From assembly GCF_003253745.1 (NCBI RefSeq), contig NZ_MZXV01000085.1, forward strand, positions 248,001-312,000: DNA of 64,000 nucleotides. Reading direction: 5' to 3'. Shown here one piece after another: positions 1-8,035 of the stretch; the stretch's first letter is position 1; each line of letters opens with the position of its first letter. Under the pieces are notes generated by a model that had not been told where the DNA came from, searched no databases, and saw nothing but the letters and a program-made list of their open reading frames with translations. The DNA comes from Mesorhizobium kowhaii. Lineage in GTDB: Bacteria > Pseudomonadota > Alphaproteobacteria > Rhizobiales > Rhizobiaceae. Position numbers and translations under genes: made by a program.

Positions 1-260
1 CCCAAAGGCAGTGCATTGACGATGTCGTGCTCGATGCACCTGAATCTCGGATTACGCAGAAGGGCATTGAGATTGTATCTCTTGCCGGTGTGGAAATTGT
101 CCAGCGCGACAACGTCATATCCGTCCCGCAAAAGACGTTCACACAGATGCGATCCCAAAAATCCCGCACCTCCGGCGACCAGGGCGCGGCCTCGGTTTTG
201 ATTGGCGCCCCTTTGACTGTTCCCGGGCTCCAGTTTCAGAACCTTGATGAGCTTACTCAT
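1..260 (-). CDS. NAD-dependent epimerase/UDP-glucuronate decarboxylase-like, N-terminal part
   Basis: Only the first 86 residues lie in the window; the gene runs off the left edge. An extended-SDR Rossmann start is visible: GGAGFLGSHL at residues 30-39, then an acidic turn (ALDNFHTG, residues 52-59) that would bind the NAD ribose, and HDI near residue 79. This order and the FHTG segment resemble UDP-glucuronate decarboxylase (UXS) and dTDP-glucose dehydratase relatives, which make nucleotide sugars for surface polysaccharide. About 25 residues precede the first beta strand, longer than usual. The exact substrate cannot be read from this fragment. Confidence 0.8.
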   Translation of the reverse strand, partial: MSKLIKVLKLEPGNSQRGANQNRGRALVAGGAGFLGSHLCERLLRDGYDVVALDNFHTGKRYNLNALLRNPRFRCIEHDIVNALPL

Positions 261-1024
261 GCTTCCTCTCACGCACCGCGCACGCTACCGCCGGGGCCGG
301 GACAAATGCATTGCCCGGCCACGTCCTTGAGAACGTGGCAAACCCTCCGCATCTGCGGAATCGCCATCATTGATGTGCGTTAACTGTTCTCTGGGTTCGC
401 GGAGCTGGTGCTACTACACGACCTGTGTGCTGCCGTTCAGCCTTCTCTGCGCCCCGAAATCGCGATCACACGCTTGGTGCCATCATCGTCGATTGCTCGC
501 CCAAATTGCACATCCCAACGTATCAAAAATATACCTGTGGAAATCCTAGTCAACTAAATTAGCGAATCCTTAACCATCACTGTTTGCGAATGGTTAATCA
601 TGACGCCGGTGTTGGCTTCGCGACCGGACCTAGGGTGTACAGGGCAGATCCTCGTTGTGAATCAGCGCATTGGTTAGGTCACAAAAAAATCCAATCGGAT
701 GCGGCAAGCTGTTTCAGGGCAGAACCAAAGCTTGACAGCGAGGAGCGTCAGGAAAGAGCCGGCGGCGCAACTCAACGCGCATAGGTAGAGTCGCGTGCGT
801 GCCCAACAGCGCCGCCAATCTGGTTGCTCCCGCAACCCCATGATCCACCTCCTGGGTCTTGTGGCGGAAGCCTATCAAGTCGTCTGGCGCGCATCGGCCC
901 CTGCCGCATTGCTCAAGGCGCGCAAGCAGCGAAAGCCCTGGAAGCAGGATGGCCAACGCTGGCCATCGCCTTTTGATCGTCGGAGCGCTATTGGCAAGGT
1001 CACGATACCTTCTGGTGATCCTGA
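261..1024. other. Long intergenic region, no convincing gene
   Basis: About 760 bases separate the epimerase start from the next gene. Short open frames exist on both strands (for example 584-784 plus and 714-956 minus), but they overlap one another, lack ribosome-binding sites and have arbitrary composition. Positions about 520-590 are AT-rich and could hold the promoter of the leftward epimerase gene. No terminator or repeat was recognised. Confidence 0.5.
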
Positions 1025-1636
1025 ATGCGCTTTCTGTTTGTCCTGATCCTGCTCGCCGGCACCGGCATCGGTGTCATCTATCCCTGGGCGACGAGCAATT
1101 TCTCCGGCCACGAGATCGGCACCTGGCGGGTCTACGAGCAGGGCCGCTTCAAGCGGCTGACGGTGCCGCTGGCCAGCCGCGACGCGCCGGTGCGGGTGCT
1201 GGTCGATCTGACCGCGAGGGCCGAGCGTATCGTTTCGCGGCAGCGCACGGTGCTGACGCTGACCGCCGCCACCAATGGCCGCACGGTGCTCGCCTCGACG
1301 CTGCAGTTCAACCATGCCGACAACCCGCGCCAGGCCAGCCCGCAACTGCCCGACAAGATATTTCGCGATGAGGCGGGCCTGATCGCGGCCGTCAGCCCCG
1401 GTCCGTACCTCTTCACCGTCGGTCCGGGTGATGCCGAAGACATCCCGATGCGCGCGGTCGATCTGATCCTGCGCTCCGGTGTCGGCGAGATCGACGGCCG
1501 TGCGCGGCCGGTCGGCTACGCGCTGATGGCGATTGGTTTGATCGGGTTTTTGCTCTCCCTGCGTAGTCGTGGCGGCCGGCCGGAAAATCCGAATTCGCAG
1601 CCGCCACCGCCGCGTTGGGGCAGGGGCTCCACGTGA
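1025..1636 (+). CDS. Conserved-type hypothetical membrane-anchored protein
   Basis: A 203-residue protein of unknown function. It starts with a hydrophobic segment (about residues 2-19) that is a signal anchor or signal peptide. A polar, probably periplasmic, domain of about 140 residues follows, then a second hydrophobic segment near residues 163-180 and a proline-rich basic tail. This suggests a protein held in the inner membrane at both ends. Its stop codon overlaps the GTG start of rlmJ in a GTGA arrangement, so the two are probably co-translated. I do not recognise the family. Confidence 0.7.
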   Translation: MRFLFVLILLAGTGIGVIYPWATSNFSGHEIGTWRVYEQGRFKRLTVPLASRDAPVRVLVDLTARAERIVSRQRTVLTLTAATNGRTVLASTLQFNHADNPRQASPQLPDKIFRDEAGLIAAVSPGPYLFTVGPGDAEDIPMRAVDLILRSGVGEIDGRARPVGYALMAIGLIGFLLSLRSRGGRPENPNSQPPPPRWGRGST

Positions 1637-2481
1637 ACTATCGTCACGCCTATCACGCCGGAAATTTTGCTGATGTCGTCAAGCATGTCGTGCTGACGCG
1701 ACTGCTCGAATATCTGAAGCAGAAGGACAAGGCGTTTCGCGTCATTGACACCCATGCCGGCATCGGCCGCTACGATCTGTCCTCGGTCGAGGCGCAGAAG
1801 ACCGGCGAGTGGCAAGGCGGCATCGGCCGGTTGATCGATGCCTCGTTCGCCGCACCGGTGGCGGCACTGCTCGCGCCTTATCTGGAGACGGTGCGGTCGC
1901 TCAATCCCGAGGGCGGCATCCAGAAATATCCGGGCTCGCCGCTGATCGCGCGTCATCTCATGCGCAAGCAGGATCGGCTGTCGGCTATCGAGCTGCACCC
2001 CAAGGATGTAGGCAAACTGAGAACCCTCTTTGCCGGCGATTTCCAGACGCGTGTCATCGAGCTCGATGGCTGGCTGGCGCTCGGCGCGCATCTGCCGCCG
2101 AAGGAAAAGCGCGGCCTGGTGCTCATCGATCCGCCATTCGAGGAAGCGGGTGAGTTCGAGCGCCTCGTCGACGGGCTCATAAGGGCGCACAAGCGCTGGC
2201 CCGGCGGCATCTATGCGCTGTGGTATCCGATCAAGGACCGCAAGGCGATCATCGCTTTCCGGAAGGCGCTCAAGCAATCCGGCATCCCGAAGCTGCTCGA
2301 CATAGAATTCGAGATCAGGCCCGCCTCTTCGGAACCCAGCCTCGACGGCAGTGGTCTGCTGGTGGTCAACCCGCCATTCACGCTGGAGGACGAACTGCGG
2401 ACGCTGCTGCCGGCTCTGCACAGAGTGCTCGCCGTGGAAAAGCCGGCGCACTGGTCACTGGAATGGCTGGCCAGCGAGTAA
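1633..2481 (+). CDS. rlmJ: 23S rRNA (adenine(2030)-N6)-methyltransferase RlmJ
   Basis: A 282-residue protein, close to the 280 residues of E. coli RlmJ, which uses S-adenosylmethionine to methylate A2030 of 23S rRNA. The hallmark N-terminus NYRHAYHAGNFADVVKH is present. The catalytic DPPF motif lies at residues 166-169 (LIDPPFE), with a nucleotide-binding segment around VIDTHAGIGRYDL (residues 38-50). The GTG at 1633 is preferred over an upstream TTG because the family N-terminus begins exactly there and it makes a 4-bp overlap with the previous gene. Confidence 0.95.
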   Translation: MNYRHAYHAGNFADVVKHVVLTRLLEYLKQKDKAFRVIDTHAGIGRYDLSSVEAQKTGEWQGGIGRLIDASFAAPVAALLAPYLETVRSLNPEGGIQKYPGSPLIARHLMRKQDRLSAIELHPKDVGKLRTLFAGDFQTRVIELDGWLALGAHLPPKEKRGLVLIDPPFEEAGEFERLVDGLIRAHKRWPGGIYALWYPIKDRKAIIAFRKALKQSGIPKLLDIEFEIRPASSEPSLDGSGLLVVNPPFTLEDELRTLLPALHRVLAVEKPAHWSLEWLASE

Positions 2482-2717
2482 TGCCGCAGCGGCCTCTATC
2501 GAAGCGACCCAATGGAACGCCGGCAGGTGCGAAAAGCCCGCATTCCGGAGGGGGGTCAGGAAGGCGGGCTCTTTAACGACCCAGAGCTTGCGCCCTCTTG
2601 AGTCCAAGTTCGGCCTGGGCCAATGCGTTCCGAACTGGGAAACCATTGTTTCCGCAACCGCTTGACCGCCGCCAAGCGAATCCGCACAGTGAGCGCAATC
2701 GACCTTGAGAGGCTGCC

Positions 2718-3170
2718 ATGACTCGCTTCGCCAAATCCGCACTTGCTGCCCTGATTTCGCTCTGCACTCCGCTTGCCGTGCCTCTCGGCGTTACCCAGGC
2801 CGTGCAGGCGGCCGACCTTGGCGTCTATTCCGACGACGATGGCGGCGTCTGTGGCGAAGCCTGGGTGTTGAACAAGATCACCAGCCGCTTTTCCTATCAG
2901 GTGCATCATGTGCCGCATCTGCCGGACGTACAGATCACGGATTTCCGGCGCATCCATCAGCATCGTTATCTGGCGGCCAACGAGACCTGGCCGATCGGCC
3001 GCCGCTACTGCGGCGCCACCGTCAGCCTGTCCGACGGCCGCGATCGCACCATTTGGTACCTGATCGAGGAAGGCCAGGGCTTCGCTTCGATCGGCGACAA
3101 TGTCGAATTCTGCGTCTCGGGCTTCGACCGCTGGATGGTCTACAACGGCCGCTGCCGCGTCCTGCGCTGA
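2718..3170 (+). CDS. Hypothetical exported protein
   Basis: A 150-residue protein with a clear Sec-type signal peptide: basic start MTRFAK, a hydrophobic core, and probable cleavage after the alanines near residue 32 (QAVQAAD). The mature part contains four cysteines (in GVCGEAW, RRYCGA, EFCVSG and GRCRVL) that could form two disulfides in the periplasm. No enzymatic motif was recognised. It stands alone, preceded by about 230 non-coding bases and followed by a good terminator, so it is probably monocistronic. Confidence 0.75.
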   Translation: MTRFAKSALAALISLCTPLAVPLGVTQAVQAADLGVYSDDDGGVCGEAWVLNKITSRFSYQVHHVPHLPDVQITDFRRIHQHRYLAANETWPIGRRYCGATVSLSDGRDRTIWYLIEEGQGFASIGDNVEFCVSGFDRWMVYNGRCRVLR

Positions 3171-3199
3171 ACGCGGGTTTCCGTTCCGATCCCTTTTCG

Positions 3200-3233
3200 C
3201 GCCTGCGGCTCGATCGGCTGCAGGCGGTTTTTT
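3200..3233 (+). terminator. Rho-independent terminator
   Basis: CGCCTGC (3200-3206) pairs with GCAGGCG (3220-3226), and inner GGC/GCT pairing is also possible. A run of T follows. It lies about 30 bases after the exported protein gene. Confidence 0.8.
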
Positions 3234-3241
3234 GTGCTGTG

Positions 3242-3289
3242 TTGACAGAAGAGGCGATCCGTCGCATAGCTATGAGACAGACCTGTCTC
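3242..3289 (+). promoter_or_regulatory. Promoter with palindromic operator for the TetR gene
   Basis: TTGACA at 3242-3247 is followed after 17 bases by a weak -10, CATAGC. Just downstream, at 3274-3289, is a perfect inverted repeat, GAGACAG-AC-CTGTCTC. Placed between promoter and start codon, it is a likely autoregulatory site for the TetR protein encoded at 3307. Confidence 0.65.
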
Positions 3290-3306
3290 ACCACTTGGTA
3301 AGCACC

Positions 3307-3888
3307 GTGACATCATCGCCTGCTTCCGACAAACGCCAGCACGTCGTCGAAACGGCTTACGCGCTGTTCAAGCGCGCCGGTTTCCATGCCACCGGCATCG
3401 ACCGGATCATCGCCGAGGCTGATGTGGCCAAGATGACGATGTACCGTCACTTTCCCAGCAAGGACGAACTGATCGTCGAGGTGCTCGACTATCGCGCCAG
3501 GCGTTTTGACCGCCAGCTCGACCGCCTCGCCGAAGAGGTCGCCACGCCCGAGCAGAAAATTAGGAAGATCTTCGACTGGCACGAGCGCTGGTTCCGCAGC
3601 CCGGATTTCCATGGCTGCCTGTTCGCGCATGCGCTGGCCGAGTTTGGCGATCCGGAGCATCCGGTGTTCAAGGCTGCCGCCAGGCAGAAGAACAGCCTCA
3701 AGCGGCGCATGCGGTCAATCCTCGAAGAGGAGATGCCGCGTGGCCGCGCCGAGAGCGTGGCTGCGGTGCTGCTGATGCTGATCGAAGGCGCGACCCTGCT
3801 GGCGCAGATGGGGCAGGCGGACACCGCCATTCGCGACGCCCGCAAGGCGGCCCTGGACATCGTCGCCGCCTCGCGCAGGCCGCAATGA
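3307..3888 (+). CDS. TetR/AcrR family transcriptional regulator
   Basis: A 193-residue TetR repressor. The N-terminal helix-turn-helix spans about residues 12-50, including TGIDRIIAEADVAKMTMYRHF, the family signature in which a recognition helix leads to YRHF. The C-terminal part is an all-helical ligand-binding domain. The GTG at 3307 is chosen because the DNA-binding domain begins shortly after it; the open frame extends upstream into non-coding DNA. The stop overlaps the start of the EamA transporter by ATGA, so the two are one operon. The perfect palindrome just upstream suggests it represses itself and the exporter. Confidence 0.9.
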   Translation: MTSSPASDKRQHVVETAYALFKRAGFHATGIDRIIAEADVAKMTMYRHFPSKDELIVEVLDYRARRFDRQLDRLAEEVATPEQKIRKIFDWHERWFRSPDFHGCLFAHALAEFGDPEHPVFKAAARQKNSLKRRMRSILEEEMPRGRAESVAAVLLMLIEGATLLAQMGQADTAIRDARKAALDIVAASRRPQ

Positions 3889-4721
3889 GCCCGTTGGTCA
3901 TCGGGCTCGCGCTGTTTGCCGCGATCTTGCACGCCACCTGGAACGCCTTCCTGCGCACCGGGGCCGACAGGTTGTGGACCGTCACCGTCATGAGTTTTTC
4001 CAGTACCGCACTCGCCATTCCCTTCGCCATCTTTCTCACCCTTCCGGCCGCGCCGGCATGTCCCTATGTCGTCCTCTCGGCTTGCCTCCAGGTCGGCTAC
4101 AGCGTGTTTCTGGTGGCCGCCTACAGATATGGCGAACTGGGACAGGTCTATCCGATCGTTCGCGGCAGCGTGCCGCTGCTTGTCACGCTCGGCGGGTATT
4201 TCCTGGCCAACCAGCAGCTCACCCTGCCGCAGACCGTCGGCGTCGCGCTGGTCGCCGGCGGCATCATGGGCCTTTCGCTCGGAAGAGGCAGGGCCGCCAC
4301 GACATCGATACTCTACGCACTGGCAACGGGAGCGATCATCGCCGCCTATGCGACGGTCGATGCGATCGGCGTTCGGACGGCGGGAAATGCCGGCGCCTAC
4401 ACCGCCTGGGTCCTCGTGATCTACGGCGCATTGCTGCCGGCGACCTTCGTCGCCTGCCGTGGCCGGCTCATCGTCGACCTACAGGCGCCGGAAACCTGGA
4501 AGGCGCTGGGCGGCGGCCTGTTCGCGCTTTTGGCCTATGGTGTCGTGGTCGCGGCCTTCGCGCTCGGGCCAGCCGGTCCCATCACCGCGATCCGCGAAAC
4601 CAGCGTCGTCTTTGCTGCCTTCATCGGACGCCTGTTTCTCGGCGAGATGCTGACGCCGCGGCGGGTCGGCGCCTGCGCCATCGTCGCGCTCGGCGCCATC
4701 TGCCTCGGCTATCAGCCGTGA
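3885..4721 (+). CDS. EamA/DMT-family transporter
   Basis: A 278-residue, very hydrophobic protein with about ten membrane segments in two EamA repeats. The second repeat begins near residue 145 (ILYALATGAIIAAYATVDAIG), and the typical end-of-repeat motif GPAGPITAIRETSVVFAAFIG is seen near residues 222-242. The family exports small metabolites such as amino acids or drugs across the inner membrane. It is translationally coupled to the TetR gene upstream, which suggests a ligand-induced efflux pair. The substrate is unknown. Confidence 0.85.
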   Translation: MSPLVIGLALFAAILHATWNAFLRTGADRLWTVTVMSFSSTALAIPFAIFLTLPAAPACPYVVLSACLQVGYSVFLVAAYRYGELGQVYPIVRGSVPLLVTLGGYFLANQQLTLPQTVGVALVAGGIMGLSLGRGRAATTSILYALATGAIIAAYATVDAIGVRTAGNAGAYTAWVLVIYGALLPATFVACRGRLIVDLQAPETWKALGGGLFALLAYGVVVAAFALGPAGPITAIRETSVVFAAFIGRLFLGEMLTPRRVGACAIVALGAICLGYQP

Positions 4722-4825
4722 CGAAAATGCGCGTCGCGCAGAGCCCGATATTTGCTGATGTTGCCGACAGGCAAATCGGCTAGTCTGAACGCCCGAGAGC
4801 AACAGATCACTTTTCGGGAGCCTCC

Positions 4826-5440
4826 ATGGACCTTGCCACCATCCTTGCCTTCACGGCTGCCTTCTTCGTGTTCGCCGCCAGTCCCGGTCCGGACAACATG
4901 ACGATCGTCGCCCGTACGATCTCCAGCGGTGCCGCGTCGGGCATTGCCTATGGCGCAGGCACGGTGGTCGGCATTCTCATCTTCCTGGTCCTCGCCGCCT
5001 TCGGTCTGTCAATCATCGCCGCCAAGATGGCAATCGTGATGACGGTGCTTCGTTATGGCGGAGCGGCCTATCTGATCTGGATGGGCATCAGGCTGTGGAC
5101 TGCCGTGCCCGTGGTGCCACAACTGCAACCCATCTCCGGACGGCGCGGGCTGTTGACGATCTTCGCCACGGGTATCGCGCTCAACCTCGGCAATCCGAAA
5201 ATGCCGCTGTTCTACGTGGCGCTGCTGCCGAACGTGGTCGGCGCGTCGCTCAACGCAGGTCATCTCGGTGTGCTGATGACGGTGATCCTGGCTGTCGAGG
5301 TCGTGGTGATCGGCGGCCATGTCATCCTCGCCGGCCGCGCCCGCAGCCTGTTGCGCACGCCGAAGATCGTGCGCCGGGTCAACCGTGCGGCGGGCGGTGT
5401 GATGATCGGCGCCGGCGTCGCCGTGGTTGCCACGCGTTAG
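4826..5440 (+). CDS. LysE/RhtB-family translocator
   Basis: A 204-residue inner-membrane protein with six predicted hydrophobic segments. It carries the LysE/RhtB signature SPGPDN (residues 19-24) and the later NLGNPKMPLFYVALLP segment, where the family has N-PK. These proteins export amino acids or homoserine lactone-like compounds by proton antiport. A ribosome-binding site (GGGAG) precedes the ATG. It is separated from the EamA gene by about 100 bases and may have its own promoter. The stop codon lies at the edge of a palindromic repeat. Confidence 0.9.
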   Translation: MDLATILAFTAAFFVFAASPGPDNMTIVARTISSGAASGIAYGAGTVVGILIFLVLAAFGLSIIAAKMAIVMTVLRYGGAAYLIWMGIRLWTAVPVVPQLQPISGRRGLLTIFATGIALNLGNPKMPLFYVALLPNVVGASLNAGHLGVLMTVILAVEVVVIGGHVILAGRARSLLRTPKIVRRVNRAAGGVMIGAGVAVVATR

Positions 5441-5535
5441 AGCAATTCCAGGAAAAGTGCGAAACGGTTTTCCCGGGGAAAGCGCATAGCGCTTTCCCTT
5501 AGGGAATTGCGTCAAAACAAGAGATAGAGAGATTT
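5439..5535. repeat. Rhizobial palindromic intergenic repeat
   Basis: Outer arms AGCAATTCC (5441-5449) and GGAATTGC (5503-5510) enclose the core GAAAAGTGCGAAACGGTTTTC. A nested perfect palindrome, GGGAAAGCGC-at-AGCGCTTTCCC, lies near 5478-5498. The tail GTCAAAACAAGAGATAGAG recurs in nearly the same form at about 27887-27905. The element touches the LysE stop codon. Confidence 0.75.
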
Positions 5536-5550
5536 CGCCCAATCGCAGCA

Positions 5551-5862
5551 CTATTTTCTGCGCTGCGTCGCCTCGGCCTGGTCGAGAATTTTGCGCAGAA
5601 ACGCGGCGTGAGCGCGGAATGCTCGCCGTCCGCTCGTCGTTGCCCTGACACGCGTCTGCGGCCGGCGGCCGACGAACAGCTTTTCGATTTCGACATAGCC
5701 GGCCCTGGCCAGCGTATCGAGATGCGCGCCGAGATTGCCGTCGGTGACGCCAACGATGACCTTCAGCCGGGCGAATTCCAGCACCTCGCGCCTTTCCAGC
5801 ATGTTCAGGGCGACCATGATCCTGAGCCGCGTGCTCTGGTGGATGATTTCGTCGGCGCTCAT
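5551..5862 (-). CDS. Winged-helix transcriptional regulator
   Basis: A 103-residue DNA-binding protein. The layout fits the small winged-helix family in which HQSTRLRIMVALNML opens the domain, VTDGNLGAHLDTLARAGYV supplies the recognition helix, and a basic wing follows (VGRRPQTRVRAT). The tail KKxLDQAE-like helix probably dimerises. These regulators usually control a neighbouring membrane protein. Here the only coupled partner is a tiny 37-codon frame that overlaps its start by ATGA. A promoter with an inverted repeat lies just upstream, suggesting autoregulation. Confidence 0.8.
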   Translation of the reverse strand: MSADEIIHQSTRLRIMVALNMLERREVLEFARLKVIVGVTDGNLGAHLDTLARAGYVEIEKLFVGRRPQTRVRATTSGRRAFRAHAAFLRKILDQAEATQRRK

Positions 5863-5972
5863 CGAGCGGCTCCGGTGCGGCCAAGCCAGACACCGTCACC
5901 GACGAGGCCGCTGCCATGGCGCGCCGTCTTGACGATCCCGGATAGCGCCGCTTGCCCTTGTGCGATCGACAT
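5859..5972 (-). CDS. Possible 37-residue leader or remnant ORF coupled to regulator
   Basis: A 37-codon frame, starting MSIAQGQAALSGIVK and ending GRTGAAR, has a good ribosome-binding site (CGGGAG, 7 bases before ATG). Its stop overlaps the start of the winged-helix regulator as ATGA. It has no recognisable domain. It may be a small leader protein that couples translation, or what is left of a partner gene after an internal deletion. The spacing and overlap argue that it is translated; function is unknown. Confidence 0.4.
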   Translation of the reverse strand: MSIAQGQAALSGIVKTARHGSGLVGDGVWLGRTGAAR

Positions 5973-6000
5973 CGAAGCACTCCCGCATCTCCCGCAGAAT

Positions 6001-6027
6001 ACTCTGTGATGTAGAGTTATCTGTCAA
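6001..6027 (-). promoter_or_regulatory. Promoter with inverted-repeat operator
   Basis: On the minus strand TTGACA (6022-6027) is followed about 17 bases later by GAGTAT as a weak -10. The inverted repeat ACTCT-n7-AGAGT (6001-6017) overlaps the spacer and -10, a good place for the adjacent winged-helix repressor to bind. Confidence 0.5.
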
Positions 6028-6320
6028 TTCGCTGACAAGCGGGCGATGGGATCATGCTTGACAAGGTGATGCGGTGATCGGTCATCGCATTGCTCGCGCG
6101 ATCTGTGTAGATCGTCTGCTTGCACGAGATGATCGCACCGATGAAGCAGCAGGTGATGATGTTCGCGGCCGAAGATCAATGCACAATGCCGCTCGCTGAC
6201 CTTTAGAGCTTCACGGCGCGGTCGGTCTCGCAGGGCGCGGAGAATGTCGGCGGTGAACTGCTGGCAATGGTCGAAGATCAGCAGCGTATTTTTGCGATGA
6301 TCGGCATGATCGTGTGCCAT
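6024..6320 (-). CDS. Doubtful hypothetical protein, histidine-rich
   Basis: An open frame of 98 codons, rich in His, Asp and Arg (MAHDHADHRKN near the start), with no clear ribosome-binding site. The tail overlaps the putative promoter of the winged-helix regulator. No domain was recognised. Strong alternation of His/Asp/Leu can come from a shadow frame in GC-rich DNA, but no better frame exists opposite it. I list it as weakly supported. Confidence 0.25.
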   Translation of the reverse strand: MAHDHADHRKNTLLIFDHCQQFTADILRALRDRPRREALKVSERHCALIFGREHHHLLLHRCDHLVQADDLHRSREQCDDRSPHHLVKHDPIARLSAN

Positions 6321-6443
6321 CAGTAACCAAAATTTAAACTGCGAAAATCAGTCTATTGCTTCGCTGGCTAGAGAGCCGCGAGTCAGATATGCATTGCCCG
6401 CCGAGGTCATTCACGGCCGTCGGCGTAACGCAAGGGGCATGAC

Positions 6444-6902
6444 ATGGCGAAGCAGTCGTCTAAGGCGCCGGCATCCAAGACACCGGCAAAGAAAGCACCT
6501 GTGAAAGCAGCAACGGCGAAGGTCGCGGCAGCAGTGAAGAAAGCAGCACCTGCGGCCAAGCCGAAGGCAGCACCGGCAAAGGCAAAAGCAGCACCGGCCA
6601 AGAAGCCGGCAGCGGCCAAGGCCGTGGCAAAACCGGCAGTGAAGAAGGCAGCGCCGGCGAAGGCCGCGGCAAAGCCGGCCGCCAAGGCAGCACCGGCCAA
6701 GAAGCCGGCAGCCAAGGCAGCGGCGAAACCCGCAGCCAAGAAGGCAGCGCCGGCGAAGGCCGCGGCCAAGCCCGCCGCCAAGGCAGCACCGGCCAAGAAA
6801 GCGGCAGCGGCAGCAACAAAGCCCGCCGTGAAGAAAGCCGCGGCTCCCAAGGCCAAAGCCAAGGCAGCGCCGGCAAAGGCGAAGGCGCCGGCCAAGAAGT
6901 AG
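6444..6902 (+). CDS. Histone H1-like Lys/Ala/Pro-rich protein
   Basis: A 152-residue protein made almost entirely of Lys, Ala and Pro, with few acidic residues. It is built from degenerate repeats such as AAPAKAAAKPAAK and KAAPAKKPAAKA, each differing by a few residues. Such proteins resemble the C-terminal tail of eukaryotic histone H1 and bacterial H1-like proteins that bind and compact DNA. It is expected to be unstructured and cytoplasmic. The repeated DNA makes slippage variants likely. The long Ala/Phe-rich frame on the opposite strand is its shadow. Confidence 0.85.
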   Translation: MAKQSSKAPASKTPAKKAPVKAATAKVAAAVKKAAPAAKPKAAPAKAKAAPAKKPAAAKAVAKPAVKKAAPAKAAAKPAAKAAPAKKPAAKAAAKPAAKKAAPAKAAAKPAAKAAPAKKAAAAATKPAVKKAAAPKAKAKAAPAKAKAPAKK

Positions 6903-7343
6903 ACCAGGTCTTGTTGGAGCACTGTGTGTCCTGCTGGATGCGCGGAGAACGCTTTGACACTTGCGATCGGCGCATGATCATTCCGGAAACCGAAACTGGT
7001 TTTCGGGCCGTGCGCAAGACCGTCGGAAAAGGGGGCCAGGGCAGCAAAGCGAGGCGCCGGACAGGCTGCCTCGCTTGCTCGCGTGGGTTGGTTTTCTTTC
7101 ACCCCTGGTCATGAAACGAATGCCCCGCCGCGAAGCCGGGGCTGCGGGGGATTGAAAAGCAGATCGGATGTTCCGCTCTGCTGTGGTCTTCCGGTGTGGA
7201 TCGTGTATCCGTCTGTAGCCAGGTCACGATGGTCATGGCAGGAAACCATCACCGGCTTTCTGGCAGTTGGTTTTTTGTTGCCTGGCCATTGCCGGGCAGC
7301 CGCTCTCGGTCAAAAGTGCCGGCCGGCAAACAGGAACCCGATC
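6903..7343. other. Intergenic region with one repeat
   Basis: No gene is convincing between the H1-like gene and the GST gene. It contains a degenerate palindromic repeat (6971-7015) and a GC-rich hairpin, GCCCCG-n-CGGGGC, near 7122-7142. The GST promoter is presumably in the last 100 bases but no clear boxes were seen. Confidence 0.5.
6971..7015. repeat. Degenerate copy of palindromic repeat
   Basis: The segment GATCATTCCGGAAACCGAAA followed by CTGGTTTTCGG matches the core of the repeats at 5439 and 27845 (GAAAAGTG-GAA-CGGTTTTCGG) with several changes. Confidence 0.5.
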
Positions 7344-7940
7344 ATGCCCAGACTGCTCTACGCTTCCACTTCTCCCTACAGCTCCAAGGTGCGTATGGCC
7401 GCGGCCTATGCCGGCATTGCCATCGAAGCGGTGCCGGTCAAGACCGAGGACAAACCGGCGGCGCTGATCGAGGCCAACCCGCTCGGCAAGATCCCGGTGT
7501 TGGTGCTCGACGACGGCCGCTCGATCCATGACAGCCGCGCCATTACCCAGCACCTCAACCGGGTTTCTAAGAACGCGCTGTTTCCGCGCAATCCCGACAA
7601 GCGCCTCGAGGCGGAGGTGCTGGAAGCGCTGGCAGATGGCATTTGCGACTGCGCGCTGTCGATGGTCTATGAACGACGTACGCGGCCCGAAGAGATGGTC
7701 TATCAGCCCTGGCTCGACCGCCAGTGGGCGAAGATCACGGCAGCGCTCGATCTGCTCAACGCCAATCCGCCAAAGCTGCCGAAGAAAATCACCGCCGGCC
7801 ACATGGCCCTGCGCGCCTGCCTTGGCTATCTCTCGCTGCGCTTTGCCGGAAAGTGGGAAAAGGGCCGCGCCCGGCTGACACGCTGGGCTGCACGCTTCGA
7901 CGAGAAGTTTCCGGAGCTGAAGCCGGCGGTGCCGGGGTGA
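7344..7940 (+). CDS. Glutathione S-transferase family protein
   Basis: A 198-residue GST. The N-terminal thioredoxin-like domain is shown by LLYASTSPYSSKVRMAAAY (residues 4-22), where Ser/Tyr would activate glutathione. The glutathione-binding stretch LGKIPVLVLDDGRSIHDSRAI follows, with the cis-Pro of KIPVL and the DSR equivalent of the ES motif. The C-terminal half is the helical domain. It conjugates or reduces cytoplasmic electrophiles. The ATG at 7344 has AGGAA upstream and begins the domain; the frame is open further upstream but non-coding in character. Confidence 0.9.
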   Translation: MPRLLYASTSPYSSKVRMAAAYAGIAIEAVPVKTEDKPAALIEANPLGKIPVLVLDDGRSIHDSRAITQHLNRVSKNALFPRNPDKRLEAEVLEALADGICDCALSMVYERRTRPEEMVYQPWLDRQWAKITAALDLLNANPPKLPKKITAGHMALRACLGYLSLRFAGKWEKGRARLTRWAARFDEKFPELKPAVPG

Positions 7941-7965
7941 GCGACGAGTTGGTCTTCGAGGTTGG

Positions 7966-7981
7966 AGATTGGCGAAAGCCG
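7966..7981. repeat. Short repeat shared with 9905-9920
   Basis: The 16-mer AGATTGGCGAAAGCCG occurs here and again at 9905-9920, at the end of the ROK gene. Here only this half of the element is kept. Confidence 0.5.
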
Positions 7982-8035
7982 GAGTGATCGCGCAACCTAT
8001 ATTGCATTGCATCGGCGCGCGCGGGAGGAAAGCAA

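Noticed and set aside
584..784. 66-codon plus-strand frame in the first intergenic region
   Set aside because: No ribosome-binding site, no recognisable domain, and an overlapping frame on the other strand of equal quality.
6407..7102. 231-codon minus-strand frame rich in Ala, Phe and Gly
   Set aside because: It is the mirror of the Lys/Ala/Pro repeats of the H1-like gene; it has no ribosome-binding site and its composition follows directly from the opposite strand.
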